NCBI GenBank assembly: GCA_018829445.1
Contig: JAHJTV010000073.1
Coordinates: 186,001 to 250,000, forward strand
Length of the DNA: 64,000 nucleotides
Direction: 5' to 3'
Source: a bacterium
Lineage (GTDB): Bacteria > SAR324 > XYD2-FULL-50-16
Below, one piece after another: positions 9,428 to 19,192 of the stretch (its first letter is position 1; every line of letters starts with the position of its first letter). The notes beneath the pieces were generated by a model that did not search any database, was not told where the DNA came from, and saw only the letters and a program-made list of their open reading frames with translations. The translations under genes were made by a program, and so were the position numbers.

Positions 9428-11137
9428 ATGAGAGAGTTTTTGCTGAAATTGGCGGCAGCCAGGGGAGATATTGAGGCCGATGTGGTTATAAAAAATGCTC
9501 GTGTGGTTAATGTCTTATCGGGAGAGATACATGAGGCCAATGTCGGAATTTATGATGGTCGCTTTTTGGGATTTGGCGACTATGAGGCCAAGGAGATTAT
9601 AGATGCGGACGGTCTCTATCTGTCGCCTGGTTTTATCGATGGACATATTCACTTTGAGAGTACCATGCTGACCCTGCCTGAGTTTTCCCGGGCGGTATTG
9701 CAGCGGGGGGCAACTTCGGTTGTAATTGATCCCCATGAAATTACAAATGTGTTTGGTCTTGATGGTATCCGCTACGTCTTACACAGCATCAATTATGTTC
9801 CCCTTGACGTATTTGTCATGCTGCCTTCCTGCGTGCCGGCAACGCCTCTGGAAACCTCCGGTTCCATGATATCCCATAAGGAGCTGGCCTATATGATCCA
9901 GGAAGAACAGGTTGTTGGGATAGGTGAAATGATGAACTTTCCGGCAGTCATCAACGGAGAGGAGGAAACCCATAAAAAGATACAGGCAGCCAAGTGGAAA
10001 AAAATCGATGGTCATGCCCCGGGAGTTACCGGCAAGAAACTGAATGCCTACATCTTTTCCAATATCGATAGTGATCATGAATCGACGACAGCAGCGGAAG
10101 CCAGGGAAAAACTGCGGAAGGGGATGCACATTTTGATACGGGAGGGAACCTCGGAACGTAATCTGGAAGATCTCATCTCAATTGTCACCAAAGAAAACTC
10201 CTGGCATTTTTCTTTTGTCACCGATGATAAGCATCCCGATGACTTATTGGAGGAAGGACACATTGATCACTCCCTCAGAAAAGCGATCTCTTTAGGTTTG
10301 GATCCCATCATCGCCTATCAGATAGCGACCATCAATCCGGCCAACCACTTTCATTTAAAGAATGTTGGGGCTGTTAAACCCCGCTACTGGGCCGATTTTG
10401 TACTCCTTTCCGATCTGAAAAAAGTAACAATCGAAGCCGTTTACAAAAAGGGAATGGCCGTCTTTGAACATAATGCTTTGATCGAATTCCCAGCAAGTAT
10501 CCTGCCGACGATTCGCAGTGCCATGGACCCTGAGGATATTGAAATCAACCAGCTTAGGATTCCTGTTGAGGGTAAAAAAATCCGTGTCATCGATATCTTA
10601 CCCAATCAGATTGTAACGGAAGAATATATTGCGACTCCCAAAATCGAAGCAGGTTATGCGGTTTCAGATGTAGAAAATGATATTCTTAAGATAGTTGTGA
10701 TTGAAAGACATAAGGCTACCGGGCGTATAGGCAAGGCTTTTGTCCGGGGGTTTGGTTTAAAACGGGGTGCCATCGGCTCGACGGTGGCGCATGATTCCCA
10801 CAACATAGTCATCGTTGGAACTGACGATTTAGAAATCTTCACGGTATTTGAGCGACTTAAAAAGATGAAAGGAGGATTGGTGGTGATGGAGCAAAGTGAA
10901 GTGATCGCCGAACTGCCATTGCCCATCGGCGGTCTTCTCTCTGAAAAAAGCTTCGAAGAAACAGCTGCGGGTTTAAAAGACCTTAAACAGAAAGTCAAAA
11001 CCCTGGGTTGCACCCATGACTCCCCCTTTATGATCTTATCGTTTTTAAGTCTGTCACCCATTCCCAAGCTAAAAGTCACCGACCTGGGACTGATTGATGT
11101 GGAAAAGTTTGCAGTTACATCACTTTTTGTGGATTAA
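9428..11137 (+). CDS. ade: Adenine deaminase
   Basis: A 569-residue amidohydrolase that deaminates adenine to hypoxanthine. It carries the PGFIDGHIHFESTML metal motif (about residues 60-75), the DPHEITNVFG segment, the GEMMNFPAVI strand, the EGTSERNLEDL helix, 'FVTDDKHPDDLLEEGHID' and the C-terminal domain with GLKRGAIGSTVAHDSHN. All are hallmarks of the Ade family, and the length is normal. I start at the ATG with AAAGGA upstream; a longer reading from a TTG adds a spurious hydrophobic leader. It likely works with Gpt in purine salvage or purine use as a nitrogen source. Confidence 0.94.
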   Translation: MREFLLKLAAARGDIEADVVIKNARVVNVLSGEIHEANVGIYDGRFLGFGDYEAKEIIDADGLYLSPGFIDGHIHFESTMLTLPEFSRAVLQRGATSVVIDPHEITNVFGLDGIRYVLHSINYVPLDVFVMLPSCVPATPLETSGSMISHKELAYMIQEEQVVGIGEMMNFPAVINGEEETHKKIQAAKWKKIDGHAPGVTGKKLNAYIFSNIDSDHESTTAAEAREKLRKGMHILIREGTSERNLEDLISIVTKENSWHFSFVTDDKHPDDLLEEGHIDHSLRKAISLGLDPIIAYQIATINPANHFHLKNVGAVKPRYWADFVLLSDLKKVTIEAVYKKGMAVFEHNALIEFPASILPTIRSAMDPEDIEINQLRIPVEGKKIRVIDILPNQIVTEEYIATPKIEAGYAVSDVENDILKIVVIERHKATGRIGKAFVRGFGLKRGAIGSTVAHDSHNIVIVGTDDLEIFTVFERLKKMKGGLVVMEQSEVIAELPLPIGGLLSEKSFEETAAGLKDLKQKVKTLGCTHDSPFMILSFLSLSPIPKLKVTDLGLIDVEKFAVTSLFVD

Positions 11138-11189
11138 ACAGGGGCTTTGCTTATTAAATCTGATCCAGATATTCCAGATTCGAAAGGAT

Positions 11190-11224
11190 GCCCGGGACTA
11201 TTTTTATACTGATATTTTCCCGGG
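11190..11224 (+). terminator. Inverted repeat after ade
   Basis: CCCGGGA and TCCCGGG arms (7 bp) surround a roughly 20-base T-rich loop about 55 bases after the ade stop. Ade and the next gene converge, so a terminator is expected here. The long loop and absence of a T-run make it a weak candidate. Confidence 0.35.
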
Positions 11225-11296
11225 TACCCATCAGGCAATTCCCAAATAATGAGACAATTTAGTCAGTGTGGGAGTATCTGTTCCTGTGATATTGTC

Positions 11297-12046
11297 CTAT
11301 TGCTCGAATTTCCCCTCGGCCTTCAAGTCCAGGAAAGCTTTTTCAATGCGATCCATCAGACCACTTGCATTTGGAATATTCTTATTGAGCATGAAAAATA
11401 GATCTACAGCAAAAACAGTTCTTTTCTGAATATTTGGAATATCTACAACTTCCAGGGCTTTTTCTGTAGGCCCAGCATAATCCAGGGCATAGTCGCCTCG
11501 TTTGGCCTTTAACATCTTCATAAGATTAATATGCGCAGGAGCATTTATCAATTGCAATTGACCGGCGGTTTCCAACTTTTCCAGACCGTTTCTGAGTCTG
11601 CCATAATCATAGCCAGTCATAAGAATTACTTTTCCTTTCCACTCCTTTGGATCTTGTGGAGGCAGGGGTTGATCCGGCAGTGACATCACATAGCATTCAA
11701 CAGTATGAGCTGGCATTTTGCTGTAGATTACACTCTCGTGATAATAGGGAACATTTTTTGAGCCGATGGAAAACTGAGTCTCTCCTGATCCTAGATAACT
11801 GTAATGCCTTTTAGGTGGATACCCTTTGATTTTTGAGTGAGTAATCCCAGCTTTAGTAAGGGATAACTCCATCATGTCAATAAAAACTCCCGTGGGATCA
11901 TCCTTCTCATTAACGTTGGAAAAGGGAGGAAAATTCATTATCCCTATAGTAAGATCAACTTTTTCCTCGGCAATTATGAAACTGGAAAAAACAGAACATA
12001 GCAAAAATATTGCTACAACCTTTAAAACAAAAAATCTGAATCTCAT
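11297..12046 (-). CDS. Second orphan periplasmic binding protein, family-3-like
   Basis: A secreted protein of about 249 residues. The chosen ATG has GGAG upstream and gives a signal peptide (MRFRFF, hydrophobic core, cut near SFIIAEE). The mature start 'VDLTIGIMNFPPFSNV' and 'GVFIDMMELSLTKAGI' are typical of SBP_bac_3-type proteins that open with a PPF/PPY ligand loop. Later segments (GKVILMTGYDYG, KAKRGDYALDYAG) match the second lobe. As with 3149-3883, no transporter genes adjoin it, so its partner could be a distant permease or a chemoreceptor. The ligand is unknown. Confidence 0.72.
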   Translation of the reverse strand: MRFRFFVLKVVAIFLLCSVFSSFIIAEEKVDLTIGIMNFPPFSNVNEKDDPTGVFIDMMELSLTKAGITHSKIKGYPPKRHYSYLGSGETQFSIGSKNVPYYHESVIYSKMPAHTVECYVMSLPDQPLPPQDPKEWKGKVILMTGYDYGRLRNGLEKLETAGQLQLINAPAHINLMKMLKAKRGDYALDYAGPTEKALEVVDIPNIQKRTVFAVDLFFMLNKNIPNASGLMDRIEKAFLDLKAEGKFEQ

Positions 12047-12361
12047 TTTAGCTCTCCGAAAAAACACCACCTGCTTTTTGGACAATATGCCTGACTGATA
12101 CTTTATTTTTCTCAAGCCATGAATATTTCTCCTGACATGGGCAGTAGCTGTGTTGTTATTTATTGATATATGAGGAGATATTACTCAAGAATACTTCAAA
12201 AGGATTTGAAACCAAACTGGAGAATACTTCCCTGTAATAAGTTACCATGAGGAAACAGATAACTTGGTGCAATATTAACTCAGCCAGTGACAATTATCAA
12301 GAATCAGGGGCAGGCTTTTTTTATTTGGCTTAAAAAGCAAGTAAATACAGATCCGGTTAGA
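12047..12361. other. Intergenic region between binding protein and MocR gene
   Basis: About 315 bases, upstream of the minus-strand binding protein and downstream of the minus-strand MocR gene. A GCTTTTT/AAAAAGC inverted repeat at 12314-12338 could aid MocR transcript ending. No promoter boxes are convincing. Confidence 0.4.
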
Positions 12362-13780
12362 TTATAGAATCATATCATATATAATTCGTCCAAGATTTTG
12401 GATAGCGTTTTTCAGTTTGTTATCAAGTGGTTTGCCGCATCCGAGGCGGATGCAATTTCTATATTTACCGGAGACTGAACTGAGTATCCCGGGTGTTACC
12501 AATATATTTTCCAGGAGAGCTTCTTTGTGAAGTTCAACTGAATCGATGGAATTGTTTAACTGCACCCATAAATTGAGTCCTCCATCCGGATTGGAGATTC
12601 TGGTATCTTTGGGAAAATAGCGCAGCACTGCCAGTTTCAGATCGCACATCTGTTTTTTCAATTCGTTTCTTATATACCTTAGTTGTCTCTCATATGATCC
12701 ATTCTTCAGAAATTGAACAACGACATGTTGATTAAGTTTTGCGCTGGATAGGGATAAGTTGGATTTTAAAGCTTGAACCTGTTCCGTGTAAGCCCCTGGA
12801 ATCGCCCAACCGACACGTAACCCGGGGGCCAGGGTTTTTGAAAAAGAGGAGCAGTAGAGAACTAATCCCTTTTTATCAAAAGACTTGAGGGTTGAGAGAC
12901 GTTTTTCATTAAAATGAAGCTCTCCGAAGACATCATCTTCTATGATTGGAATGTTTTTTTGAGCCATCAGATCGACAAGCCTTTCCCTGTTTTCATTGGA
13001 CATTACAAAACCCAACGGATTCTGGTAGCTGGGGTTTAACAGACAGGCCTTGACCTGGTGAGCATCCAAAGTTTCTTCCAGATTCTTAACCTCAAGTCCC
13101 TCCGTTATGTGGGTTGGTAATTCCAGAGCATACATATTATTTTGCTCAATCAGCTGCAAAAAACCGCTGTAGGTGGGGGATTCAACTCCAATAATGTCAC
13201 CGGGTTTGGCAACAGCCCTTAAACATAGACCGATGGCATCCATACACCCATTTGTAATCACGATCTCGTCCGAGGAGATTCTGCCTGAAACGCCAATTGT
13301 TCGTTTTGCAATTTGTCTTCTCAAATCCAAACATCCCATGGGTCGGTCATAACCAAAAATCTGGTCCATGTCCTGTTGTGTAATAGATTTAAAAATCCGG
13401 GAAAACTGTTTCAACGGAATTATATCATTAGCCGGAATCGATAATCCGACTGAGGTCAGGTTTGTATTGCCCAGTTTATCGGTAATGGATTGCATCAGTT
13501 TATTAATATTTACTTTTTGCGGTGTCTTCTGACACTTTGCCAATTCCGGAGTATCCGACTGGTATTTCAAAATGGCTTTGACAAAAAAACCGGATTTTTC
13601 TTTTGCTTCAATTATTCCCCGACGTTCCAATTCGATATATGCCTGATGAATTGTGGAGATACTGTTTTGAGATTCATTATGCATTGTTCTAAGGGAAGGG
13701 AGTTTCTCACCGGCTTGGAAATCTCCTTTCAGGATCTTTGACTCAATCTCATTAGCCAGTCGGATATATTGAAAAGTCAT
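12362..13780 (-). CDS. MocR-type transcriptional regulator (GntR DNA-binding domain fused to aminotransferase)
   Basis: A 472-residue regulator. Residues ~1-75 form a GntR winged helix (LANEIESKILKGDFQAGEKLPSLR, then the recognition helix region). The rest is a fold-type I aminotransferase domain with the PLP lysine in the SSFSKTLAPGLRVGW motif and the 'IIEDDVFGELHF' and 'NPSYQNPLG' segments. Such proteins bind PLP plus an amino-compound effector rather than acting as enzymes. The start has GGAG eight bases upstream; the longer frame is not needed. The short divergent region and the CstA transporter are its neighbours. The target is unknown. TCTGTTATG repeats at 13793 and 13903 could be part of its own operator. 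Confidence 0.9.
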   Translation of the reverse strand: MTFQYIRLANEIESKILKGDFQAGEKLPSLRTMHNESQNSISTIHQAYIELERRGIIEAKEKSGFFVKAILKYQSDTPELAKCQKTPQKVNINKLMQSITDKLGNTNLTSVGLSIPANDIIPLKQFSRIFKSITQQDMDQIFGYDRPMGCLDLRRQIAKRTIGVSGRISSDEIVITNGCMDAIGLCLRAVAKPGDIIGVESPTYSGFLQLIEQNNMYALELPTHITEGLEVKNLEETLDAHQVKACLLNPSYQNPLGFVMSNENRERLVDLMAQKNIPIIEDDVFGELHFNEKRLSTLKSFDKKGLVLYCSSFSKTLAPGLRVGWAIPGAYTEQVQALKSNLSLSSAKLNQHVVVQFLKNGSYERQLRYIRNELKKQMCDLKLAVLRYFPKDTRISNPDGGLNLWVQLNNSIDSVELHKEALLENILVTPGILSSVSGKYRNCIRLGCGKPLDNKLKNAIQNLGRIIYDMIL

Positions 13781-14015
13781 GATTAATCTCCATCTGTTAT
13801 GCAAAAAAAATCTATTTTGTATTTATGTATGTTAAAATGATAGAATATCTTTGTCAAAATATTCATAGATAGCTGTAATATAAACTATAAAAATATTTCC
13901 ATTCTGTTATGAGTACATTTCCATATTATTGTATCTGTTACTGCTTATACAAATTGATATTCTGAATCTGTATTTACGGCAATTTTCTTTTTCTGATAAC
14001 AGACAGGGAGACAAT

Positions 14016-14216
14016 ATGATACATCCATATATGATCGAGATTGAGATGAAGTACAGGCGTGCGGAATTGAACCGCGAAATAAAATGCTGTCGGAATCGAC
14101 GTCAGAAGAAAGATAAGGGAATGCAAAGATCGATGGCGAGGATTCTAAGGAAGAAAACCAGGGGCGTCCTTGGGATGATAAAAAATTACAGGCATGCTTA
14201 TGGACGCCCTACTTAA
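14016..14216 (+). CDS. Small basic hypothetical protein (66 aa)
   Basis: A short frame with a good Shine-Dalgarno (GGGAG, 5-6 bases before ATG). The product starts MIHPYMIEIEMKYRRAEL and is rich in Arg and Lys (RNRRQKKDK, RILRKKTRG). Its first residues resemble small uncharacterised proteins that open with an HPY-(hydrophobic) helix followed by a charged helix. No function can be given. It could bind nucleic acid, judged only by charge. It is not certain to be a gene. Confidence 0.45.
   Translation: MIHPYMIEIEMKYRRAELNREIKCCRNRRQKKDKGMQRSMARILRKKTRGVLGMIKNYRHAYGRPT
14162..14209. terminator. GGGCGTCC/GGACGCCC inverted repeat at the end of the small ORF
   Basis: Perfect 8-base arms with a 32-base loop, overlapping the last codons of the small ORF and 23 bases before the convergent CstA stop. 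It may serve as a shared terminator between convergent genes. The long loop and lack of a T-run weaken the call. Confidence 0.35.
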
Positions 14217-14231
14217 GAAAGTTAAAAAGAC

Positions 14232-15953
14232 TTATGTGGCCGGTGCCTCTTCGGCTTTACCCCCATATATTTTGCTAAAAACGAGTAGGCTTTCGATGAT
14301 CATCCATATTTCCAGGATTACAACCACCAGACCGATGGTGAAAAGCAGCCAATTGCTGCTATTATAATAATCCACCAGATTGATTTTCATTGCCCAACCG
14401 GTCATCGCAATCATGAAGATCATTGGAATTGCGGTAAAAACAATGGGAGATTTCCTTCTGGCTAGATAGATGGTAACAACCAATAGGGCCAATCCGGCCA
14501 GAAGTTGGTTACAGGCGCCGAACAACGGCCACAATGTCAAAGCTCCTGTACCGCTGGCACCGGCGGAAAATGCGAGAATCAGAGCAGTCCCGACTGCGAT
14601 GATGGTTGCAGGATGTTTCTTGGCAGCAGCCGGAACGTTGACTGCCAGTGCGATTTCTGAAACAATATAGCGCTGTAACCGGGTAGCAGTGTCAAGTGTC
14701 GTAGCGGCAAACGATGCCACGAAAACCCCCATGATGGTGAGGGTGATATTGATGGGAATGCCAAGGGTTTCAATCATATTGGCAGAGCCAACAACGAAGG
14801 CTTTTACTTTTGAACCCAAACCGGCTGCAGCACCCCAACTGGCATAATGTTCCGAAAAAGCAGCTGTTCCCGTGAGAACGGTTCCACTCTTATCAGCCAA
14901 GCCGATGGCCAGACCAGCTCCACAGGCAATTACCACAAAAGTGGCCAGCATTGCTTCGGTGAGCATACTACCATACCCTATTGTTAACGCACTTTCTTCA
15001 CTATCACACTGTTTGGACGAGGTTCCCGAAGAAACCAGTGAATGAAATCCGGAAATTGCTCCGCAGGCAATGACCACAAAAATCATGGGAAAGAACTGTG
15101 GAGCACCTGCGGGTTCAGGGTTGTAAGCAGGGGCCACCATTTCCGGATTAGAAACCAGAACCCCCAGACCCAGTAATGCCATGGCGATCATTAACTGATG
15201 GGAATTGATGTAATCACGGGGTTGCAACAATGTCTGAACCGGCAGTGTTGATGCAATGTAGGCGTATATCAGGAGAACGATGACCCAAACGCCGACGGGA
15301 GAGAGTCCGAATAACGCCGGCATTTTCAGCGGGACATAGGCTCCAAAAACAACCGTAATATACATGATTACTACGGCAACAATACTCAATTTAAAATGTG
15401 GGCCGTTCTTCTTGTAAACCATGTAACCCAGCCAGACAGCAATTGGGATTTCCAGCCAGACTGGAGCCACGGCCTGGGGATACATGTTGAACACGACAGC
15501 AATCACCACACCAAAAACGGCCACCACAATCAGGAGTAGCAGAAAAATAATGAGAAGAAATATCATTCGGACACGCTTGTTGATCACATCCGAGGCAATA
15601 TCCCCTATTGAGCGTCCCTGTTTGCGGAGGGAAAGCACCAGTGCTCCAAAATCATGAACGGCTCCCATAAAGATGGATCCGACCAGAATCCAGACCATGG
15701 CAGGCACCCAGCCCCAGATAATGGCAATGGCAGGGCCGACAATCGGTCCGGTTCCTGCGATGGATGTAAAATGATGGCCGAAGAGGATCGGTTTTTTGGT
15801 AGGAACAAAATCGATATCATCCTGAAGTTCTTTGCTGGGAACAATCGCTTCTGGATTGATTTTGAATATCTTTCTGGCCAGAAACTTTCCGTAGGTATTA
15901 TATGCGATCAAATAAAGGATCGCGGCACCGATAGCTAATAATACTGAGCTCAT
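14232..15953 (-). CDS. CstA-family carbon starvation transporter
   Basis: A polytopic inner-membrane protein of 573 residues with many hydrophobic segments. Family signatures include 'FGHHFTSIAGTGPIVGPAIA' near residue 60, 'GSIFMGAVHDFGALVLSLR', 'GAISGFHSLVSSGTSSKQ' and 'LTLWPLFGACNQLLA'. CstA-family members import pyruvate or peptides under carbon limitation. The protein is shorter than enteric CstA (about 700 residues), as in the compact group common in anaerobes. The ATG at 15953 follows GGAGGA; the in-frame ATG five codons upstream is itself part of that ribosome site. It is convergent with the small ORF and stands alone. Confidence 0.88.
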   Translation of the reverse strand: MSSVLLAIGAAILYLIAYNTYGKFLARKIFKINPEAIVPSKELQDDIDFVPTKKPILFGHHFTSIAGTGPIVGPAIAIIWGWVPAMVWILVGSIFMGAVHDFGALVLSLRKQGRSIGDIASDVINKRVRMIFLLIIFLLLLIVVAVFGVVIAVVFNMYPQAVAPVWLEIPIAVWLGYMVYKKNGPHFKLSIVAVVIMYITVVFGAYVPLKMPALFGLSPVGVWVIVLLIYAYIASTLPVQTLLQPRDYINSHQLMIAMALLGLGVLVSNPEMVAPAYNPEPAGAPQFFPMIFVVIACGAISGFHSLVSSGTSSKQCDSEESALTIGYGSMLTEAMLATFVVIACGAGLAIGLADKSGTVLTGTAAFSEHYASWGAAAGLGSKVKAFVVGSANMIETLGIPINITLTIMGVFVASFAATTLDTATRLQRYIVSEIALAVNVPAAAKKHPATIIAVGTALILAFSAGASGTGALTLWPLFGACNQLLAGLALLVVTIYLARRKSPIVFTAIPMIFMIAMTGWAMKINLVDYYNSSNWLLFTIGLVVVILEIWMIIESLLVFSKIYGGKAEEAPAT

Positions 15954-16169
15954 AAGATCTTCCTCCATTTAAAAAAATGTTTCGAAAATAATGAGAAACA
16001 GAATTAAATCACTATTCATTACTGACTTCAGTAAGCCTTTTGATAATAGGCAGTAACTTGTTCGATGTCAAGATAAGTTGTCAGCTATTGAAGCAGGCCA
16101 TACCCCGCTGAATGGGGGGGATATAGGAGAAAAACCGATAGAAGTGCTTTTATCCTGATGTTTTCCGAG

Positions 16170-17285
16170 CTAATTGATCCTGTTTTCCGTTTCCGGATCA
16201 AAAAAGATGGCTTTTGACATGTCAACCATCAGAATCATTTTCTCCCCGGGCAGCGCCGCATCGGCAGGTTGAACACGACAGGTAACACTTTTATCGTTGA
16301 TTTTTACAATGACCAGGGTATCAGGGCCGGTTGGTTCGATAACACTGACTGTACAGTGCAGTTTATGGATATCGGGATTATTGTCCTGATCCGAAAAGCC
16401 ATGAGCCATCTTTTCGGGTCGAATCCCCAGGATAACCTCTTTCTCCTTGTAGGGATTCAGGTTGCAAATATGGGATGGAATCTGGATTAAGTGAGGTTTG
16501 TCCGGTCCGGTAATAAGTTCTATGACTGGCTGACCGTTCTGGTCGAAGACCCTGCATTTTATAAAATTCATGGAAGGTGATCCCATAAAACCGGCAACAA
16601 ACATGTTGGAGGGATTATCATAAACCTGCTGAGGCGTATCAAATTGTTGTACGATCCCATCCTTCATAATGGCAATTCGATCTGCCATGGTCATGGCTTC
16701 TATCTGATCATGGGTTACATAAACAATGGTAGTATTAATACGCTGATGCAGGTGTTTGATCTCTGTCCTCATCTCGACCCGCAGCTTTGCATCAAGGTTA
16801 CTAAGGGGTTCATCAAAAAGAAATACGGCCGGATTTCTGGATATTGCCCTTCCCATGGCGACTCTTTGTCGCTGCCCACCGGAAAGCTGGGCAGGTTTTC
16901 GATCAAGAAGCTCTTCGATTTGAAGCAGGGAAGCCACTCTTTGTACTGTTTCTTCAATTTCCTGTTTAGGAACTTTTCGGGTTTCCAGACCAAAGGAAAT
17001 ATTCTTTTTGACAGTCATATTGGGATAGAGAGCATAATTTTGGAAGACCATGGCAATGTCTCTATCTTTAGGGCTGATATTATTGACTACTCTATCCCCG
17101 ATAAGAATTTCTCCTGAAGTAATGGTTTCAAGACCTGCAATCAAATTTAGGAGAGTGGACTTGCCGCAGCCCGAGGGCCCCACCAGAATCAAAAATTCCC
17201 CGGATTCGATTTGAATGGAGACTCCCTTCAACACTTCGGTGGATCCGAATGTCTTTTTTACATTTTTAATGGAAAGTGATGCCAT
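16170..17285 (-). CDS. Sugar ABC transporter ATPase (MalK/UgpC type)
   Basis: A 371-residue ATPase that powers the sugar importer encoded just upstream. Motifs are complete: Walker [11 protein letters not shown]-loop [13 protein letters not shown], signature [14 protein letters not shown], Walker [13 protein letters not shown] and H-loop VTHDQ. The C-terminal ~130 residues form the MOP-like regulatory domain (LGIRPEKM), which marks the MalK group. I use the ATG (17285) rather than the TTG five codons earlier. It is the last gene of the five-gene minus-strand operon. Confidence 0.93.
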   Translation of the reverse strand: MASLSIKNVKKTFGSTEVLKGVSIQIESGEFLILVGPSGCGKSTLLNLIAGLETITSGEILIGDRVVNNISPKDRDIAMVFQNYALYPNMTVKKNISFGLETRKVPKQEIEETVQRVASLLQIEELLDRKPAQLSGGQRQRVAMGRAISRNPAVFLFDEPLSNLDAKLRVEMRTEIKHLHQRINTTIVYVTHDQIEAMTMADRIAIMKDGIVQQFDTPQQVYDNPSNMFVAGFMGSPSMNFIKCRVFDQNGQPVIELITGPDKPHLIQIPSHICNLNPYKEKEVILGIRPEKMAHGFSDQDNNPDIHKLHCTVSVIEPTGPDTLVIVKINDKSVTCRVQPADAALPGEKMILMVDMSKAIFFDPETENRIN

Positions 17286-17340
17286 GGTATTACTCGTCAA
17301 TTGATATCATCAGATTAGAGTCGTCTCTCACTTGTAAGGA

Positions 17341-18327
17341 TTATCTAATCCCTCTTTGAGCCAGTGAAATAACAAAGTTGATATTGCTTTTATCGATTAT
17401 TGCAGCCCCTGTATCAATGTGCATTCCTGCGAAACCGAATTTTTTAGTCAGGTAGATCTGCAGAATCGGCAAATATCCCTGCAAAAATGGCTGCTGGTCC
17501 AAAACAGCTCCTATCCAGCCCTCTTCAATTCCCGAAACGGTTTCCGGGCTTAAATCAAAACCTGCTACGTAGACATCACCCGGACTCATTCTGGCAGCCT
17601 TGAAGAACGAGGGTGAAGCAGCAGTCAGGGCGCCGTGATCCAAAACAATCAGTCTGGTGTTGGGGTTTTCAGCCATGTATTTTTTGATCACCGGAAAACC
17701 AAGTGAAGCGTCCGAATTTATTGTGGGTGCTATTTCAATATAGTTCACCCGGACTTTCTCTTTTTCCAAGGCATCAATGACCCCTTTTGTCCTCAATCCA
17801 CGGGAAGGCTCAGATAATAGCAATCCCCATACCAAAGCCAGATCGCCCGTTGCCAGACCGGCTCTTTGGAAAGCTGCTTTTCCCAGTCGAAAGCCCGCAG
17901 CATAATTGTCTGTTCCCACGTAACCAAAACCCTTGTCCTTGTATTTAACCTCGCTGATTGGTAATTCAGCATTCTGACTGGTAACTATAATTCCCTGTTG
18001 AATGGCTTGATCGATTAAAGGACCAAAGTCTTTGTTGCCGGGATGACCCATGATTGCAATTCCGTCAGGTTTGCTCAGAAGTTCTTTCTTGAATTGGGAT
18101 ATCATGGTTGCTGATTTCCAGCCCGACCAGACGTACTCAACATCGAGATCAAGGTCTTTTTGAGCCAGGCGGGCACCGTTGTAGACAATACTGGTCAAAG
18201 ACCCGCCTTCCGACCCACCGGTGAAAAAGACGATTCTGATTCGTTTTTCGTTTTCGGAAGCATAACCGTCCTTAACGAAAGAACAGAACAATAGTAACAA
18301 AATGATTAAATATCTAATTCTCATCAT
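17341..18327 (-). CDS. Periplasmic sugar-binding protein, LacI/RbsB-like class (Peripla_BP_4)
   Basis: A secreted protein of about 328 residues with an N-terminal signal (hydrophobic ILLLLFCSF core, cut near GYASEN). The mature fold is the ribose-binding type: 'IRIVFFTGGSEGGSLTSIVYNGA', 'PDGIAIMGHPGN', 'GYVGTDNYAAGFRLGKA' and 'VYVAGFDLSPETVSGIEEG'. This class differs from the MalE-like protein that starts the same operon (20377-21645), so the operon has two binding proteins from unrelated subclasses. It lies between permease and ATPase genes. It may widen the substrate range or signal sugar to the neighbouring hybrid kinase. An ATG pair (18327/18324) makes the exact start uncertain. Confidence 0.85.
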   Translation of the reverse strand: MMRIRYLIILLLLFCSFVKDGYASENEKRIRIVFFTGGSEGGSLTSIVYNGARLAQKDLDLDVEYVWSGWKSATMISQFKKELLSKPDGIAIMGHPGNKDFGPLIDQAIQQGIIVTSQNAELPISEVKYKDKGFGYVGTDNYAAGFRLGKAAFQRAGLATGDLALVWGLLLSEPSRGLRTKGVIDALEKEKVRVNYIEIAPTINSDASLGFPVIKKYMAENPNTRLIVLDHGALTAASPSFFKAARMSPGDVYVAGFDLSPETVSGIEEGWIGAVLDQQPFLQGYLPILQIYLTKKFGFAGMHIDTGAAIIDKSNINFVISLAQRGIR

Positions 18328-18367
18328 GAATTCTGGCAATAATTTTGTTCAGTACAGATCACCAACG

Positions 18368-19192
18368 TTACTCCTTGATCGCTCCTTCCAGCAAACCGCG
18401 GATGAAATATTTACCCAGAAAAATGTAGACCAGGACAACAGGCAGTCCGGCTAAAATTGAACCGGCCATGGGCATGTTCCAGCTTACAGCTTGCCCTCCT
18501 GCCAGCTGAGCCAATCCGACGGTTATGGGATTAGACGTATGCCTGGTCAGACAGATCCCCCACAAAAACTCATTCCAGATCTGGGTAAACTGCCAAATAC
18601 AGGCAACCACAAAGCCGGGGACGGAAAGTGGGAGTACAATTCGTCTATAGATCCTGAAAAAACCAGCGCCATCCAATTGTGCCGATTTTAACAACCCGGT
18701 TGGGATTTGGGCATAAAAATTTCTGAAAATCAGGCTGGTGATGGGAATTCCATACACCACGTGAGCAAGAATCAACCCGGGCAAGCCTCCGTAAAGGTTT
18801 ATGGATCGTAATACCTGAAACAGGGGGATCAAGATAATCTGGTAGGGTATGAACATTCCAAACAGAAACAGAGTAAAGATCGTTTCACTTCCTTTGAATT
18901 TCCATTTCGAAAATACATACCCGTTGATAGAGCCCAGAAGGGTAGAAATAGTAGTGGCGCTGATGGTCAAAATGATGCTGTTGGTTAAATTTGGTCCCAG
19001 TTTTTCGTATGCTTTGGTGAAACTCCCCCAATTGAGCCGATGAGGAAAGCTCCACGAGGTCAGCAGATTGATGTCCTCAGGAAATTTTAGGGCCGTAATG
19101 ACGGTCATATAAACCGGAATCAGGTAGATAATAACCATCAGAACAAGCAGCGTATATAAAAATAAACGGCCCACACTAAATTGAGATTTCAT
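18368..19192 (-). CDS. Sugar ABC transporter permease (MalG-like)
   Basis: A 274-residue inner-membrane permease with six hydrophobic segments. The coupling-helix (EAA) motif is visible in 'SAQLDGAGFFRIYRRIVLPL', which docks to the ATPase. It resembles the second permease of glucose-type importers (GtsC/GlcG group). Its start overlaps the stop of the other permease gene by four bases (ATGA), so the two are translationally coupled and probably form a heterodimer. Confidence 0.92.
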   Translation of the reverse strand: MKSQFSVGRLFLYTLLVLMVIIYLIPVYMTVITALKFPEDINLLTSWSFPHRLNWGSFTKAYEKLGPNLTNSIILTISATTISTLLGSINGYVFSKWKFKGSETIFTLFLFGMFIPYQIILIPLFQVLRSINLYGGLPGLILAHVVYGIPITSLIFRNFYAQIPTGLLKSAQLDGAGFFRIYRRIVLPLSVPGFVVACIWQFTQIWNEFLWGICLTRHTSNPITVGLAQLAGGQAVSWNMPMAGSILAGLPVVLVYIFLGKYFIRGLLEGAIKE

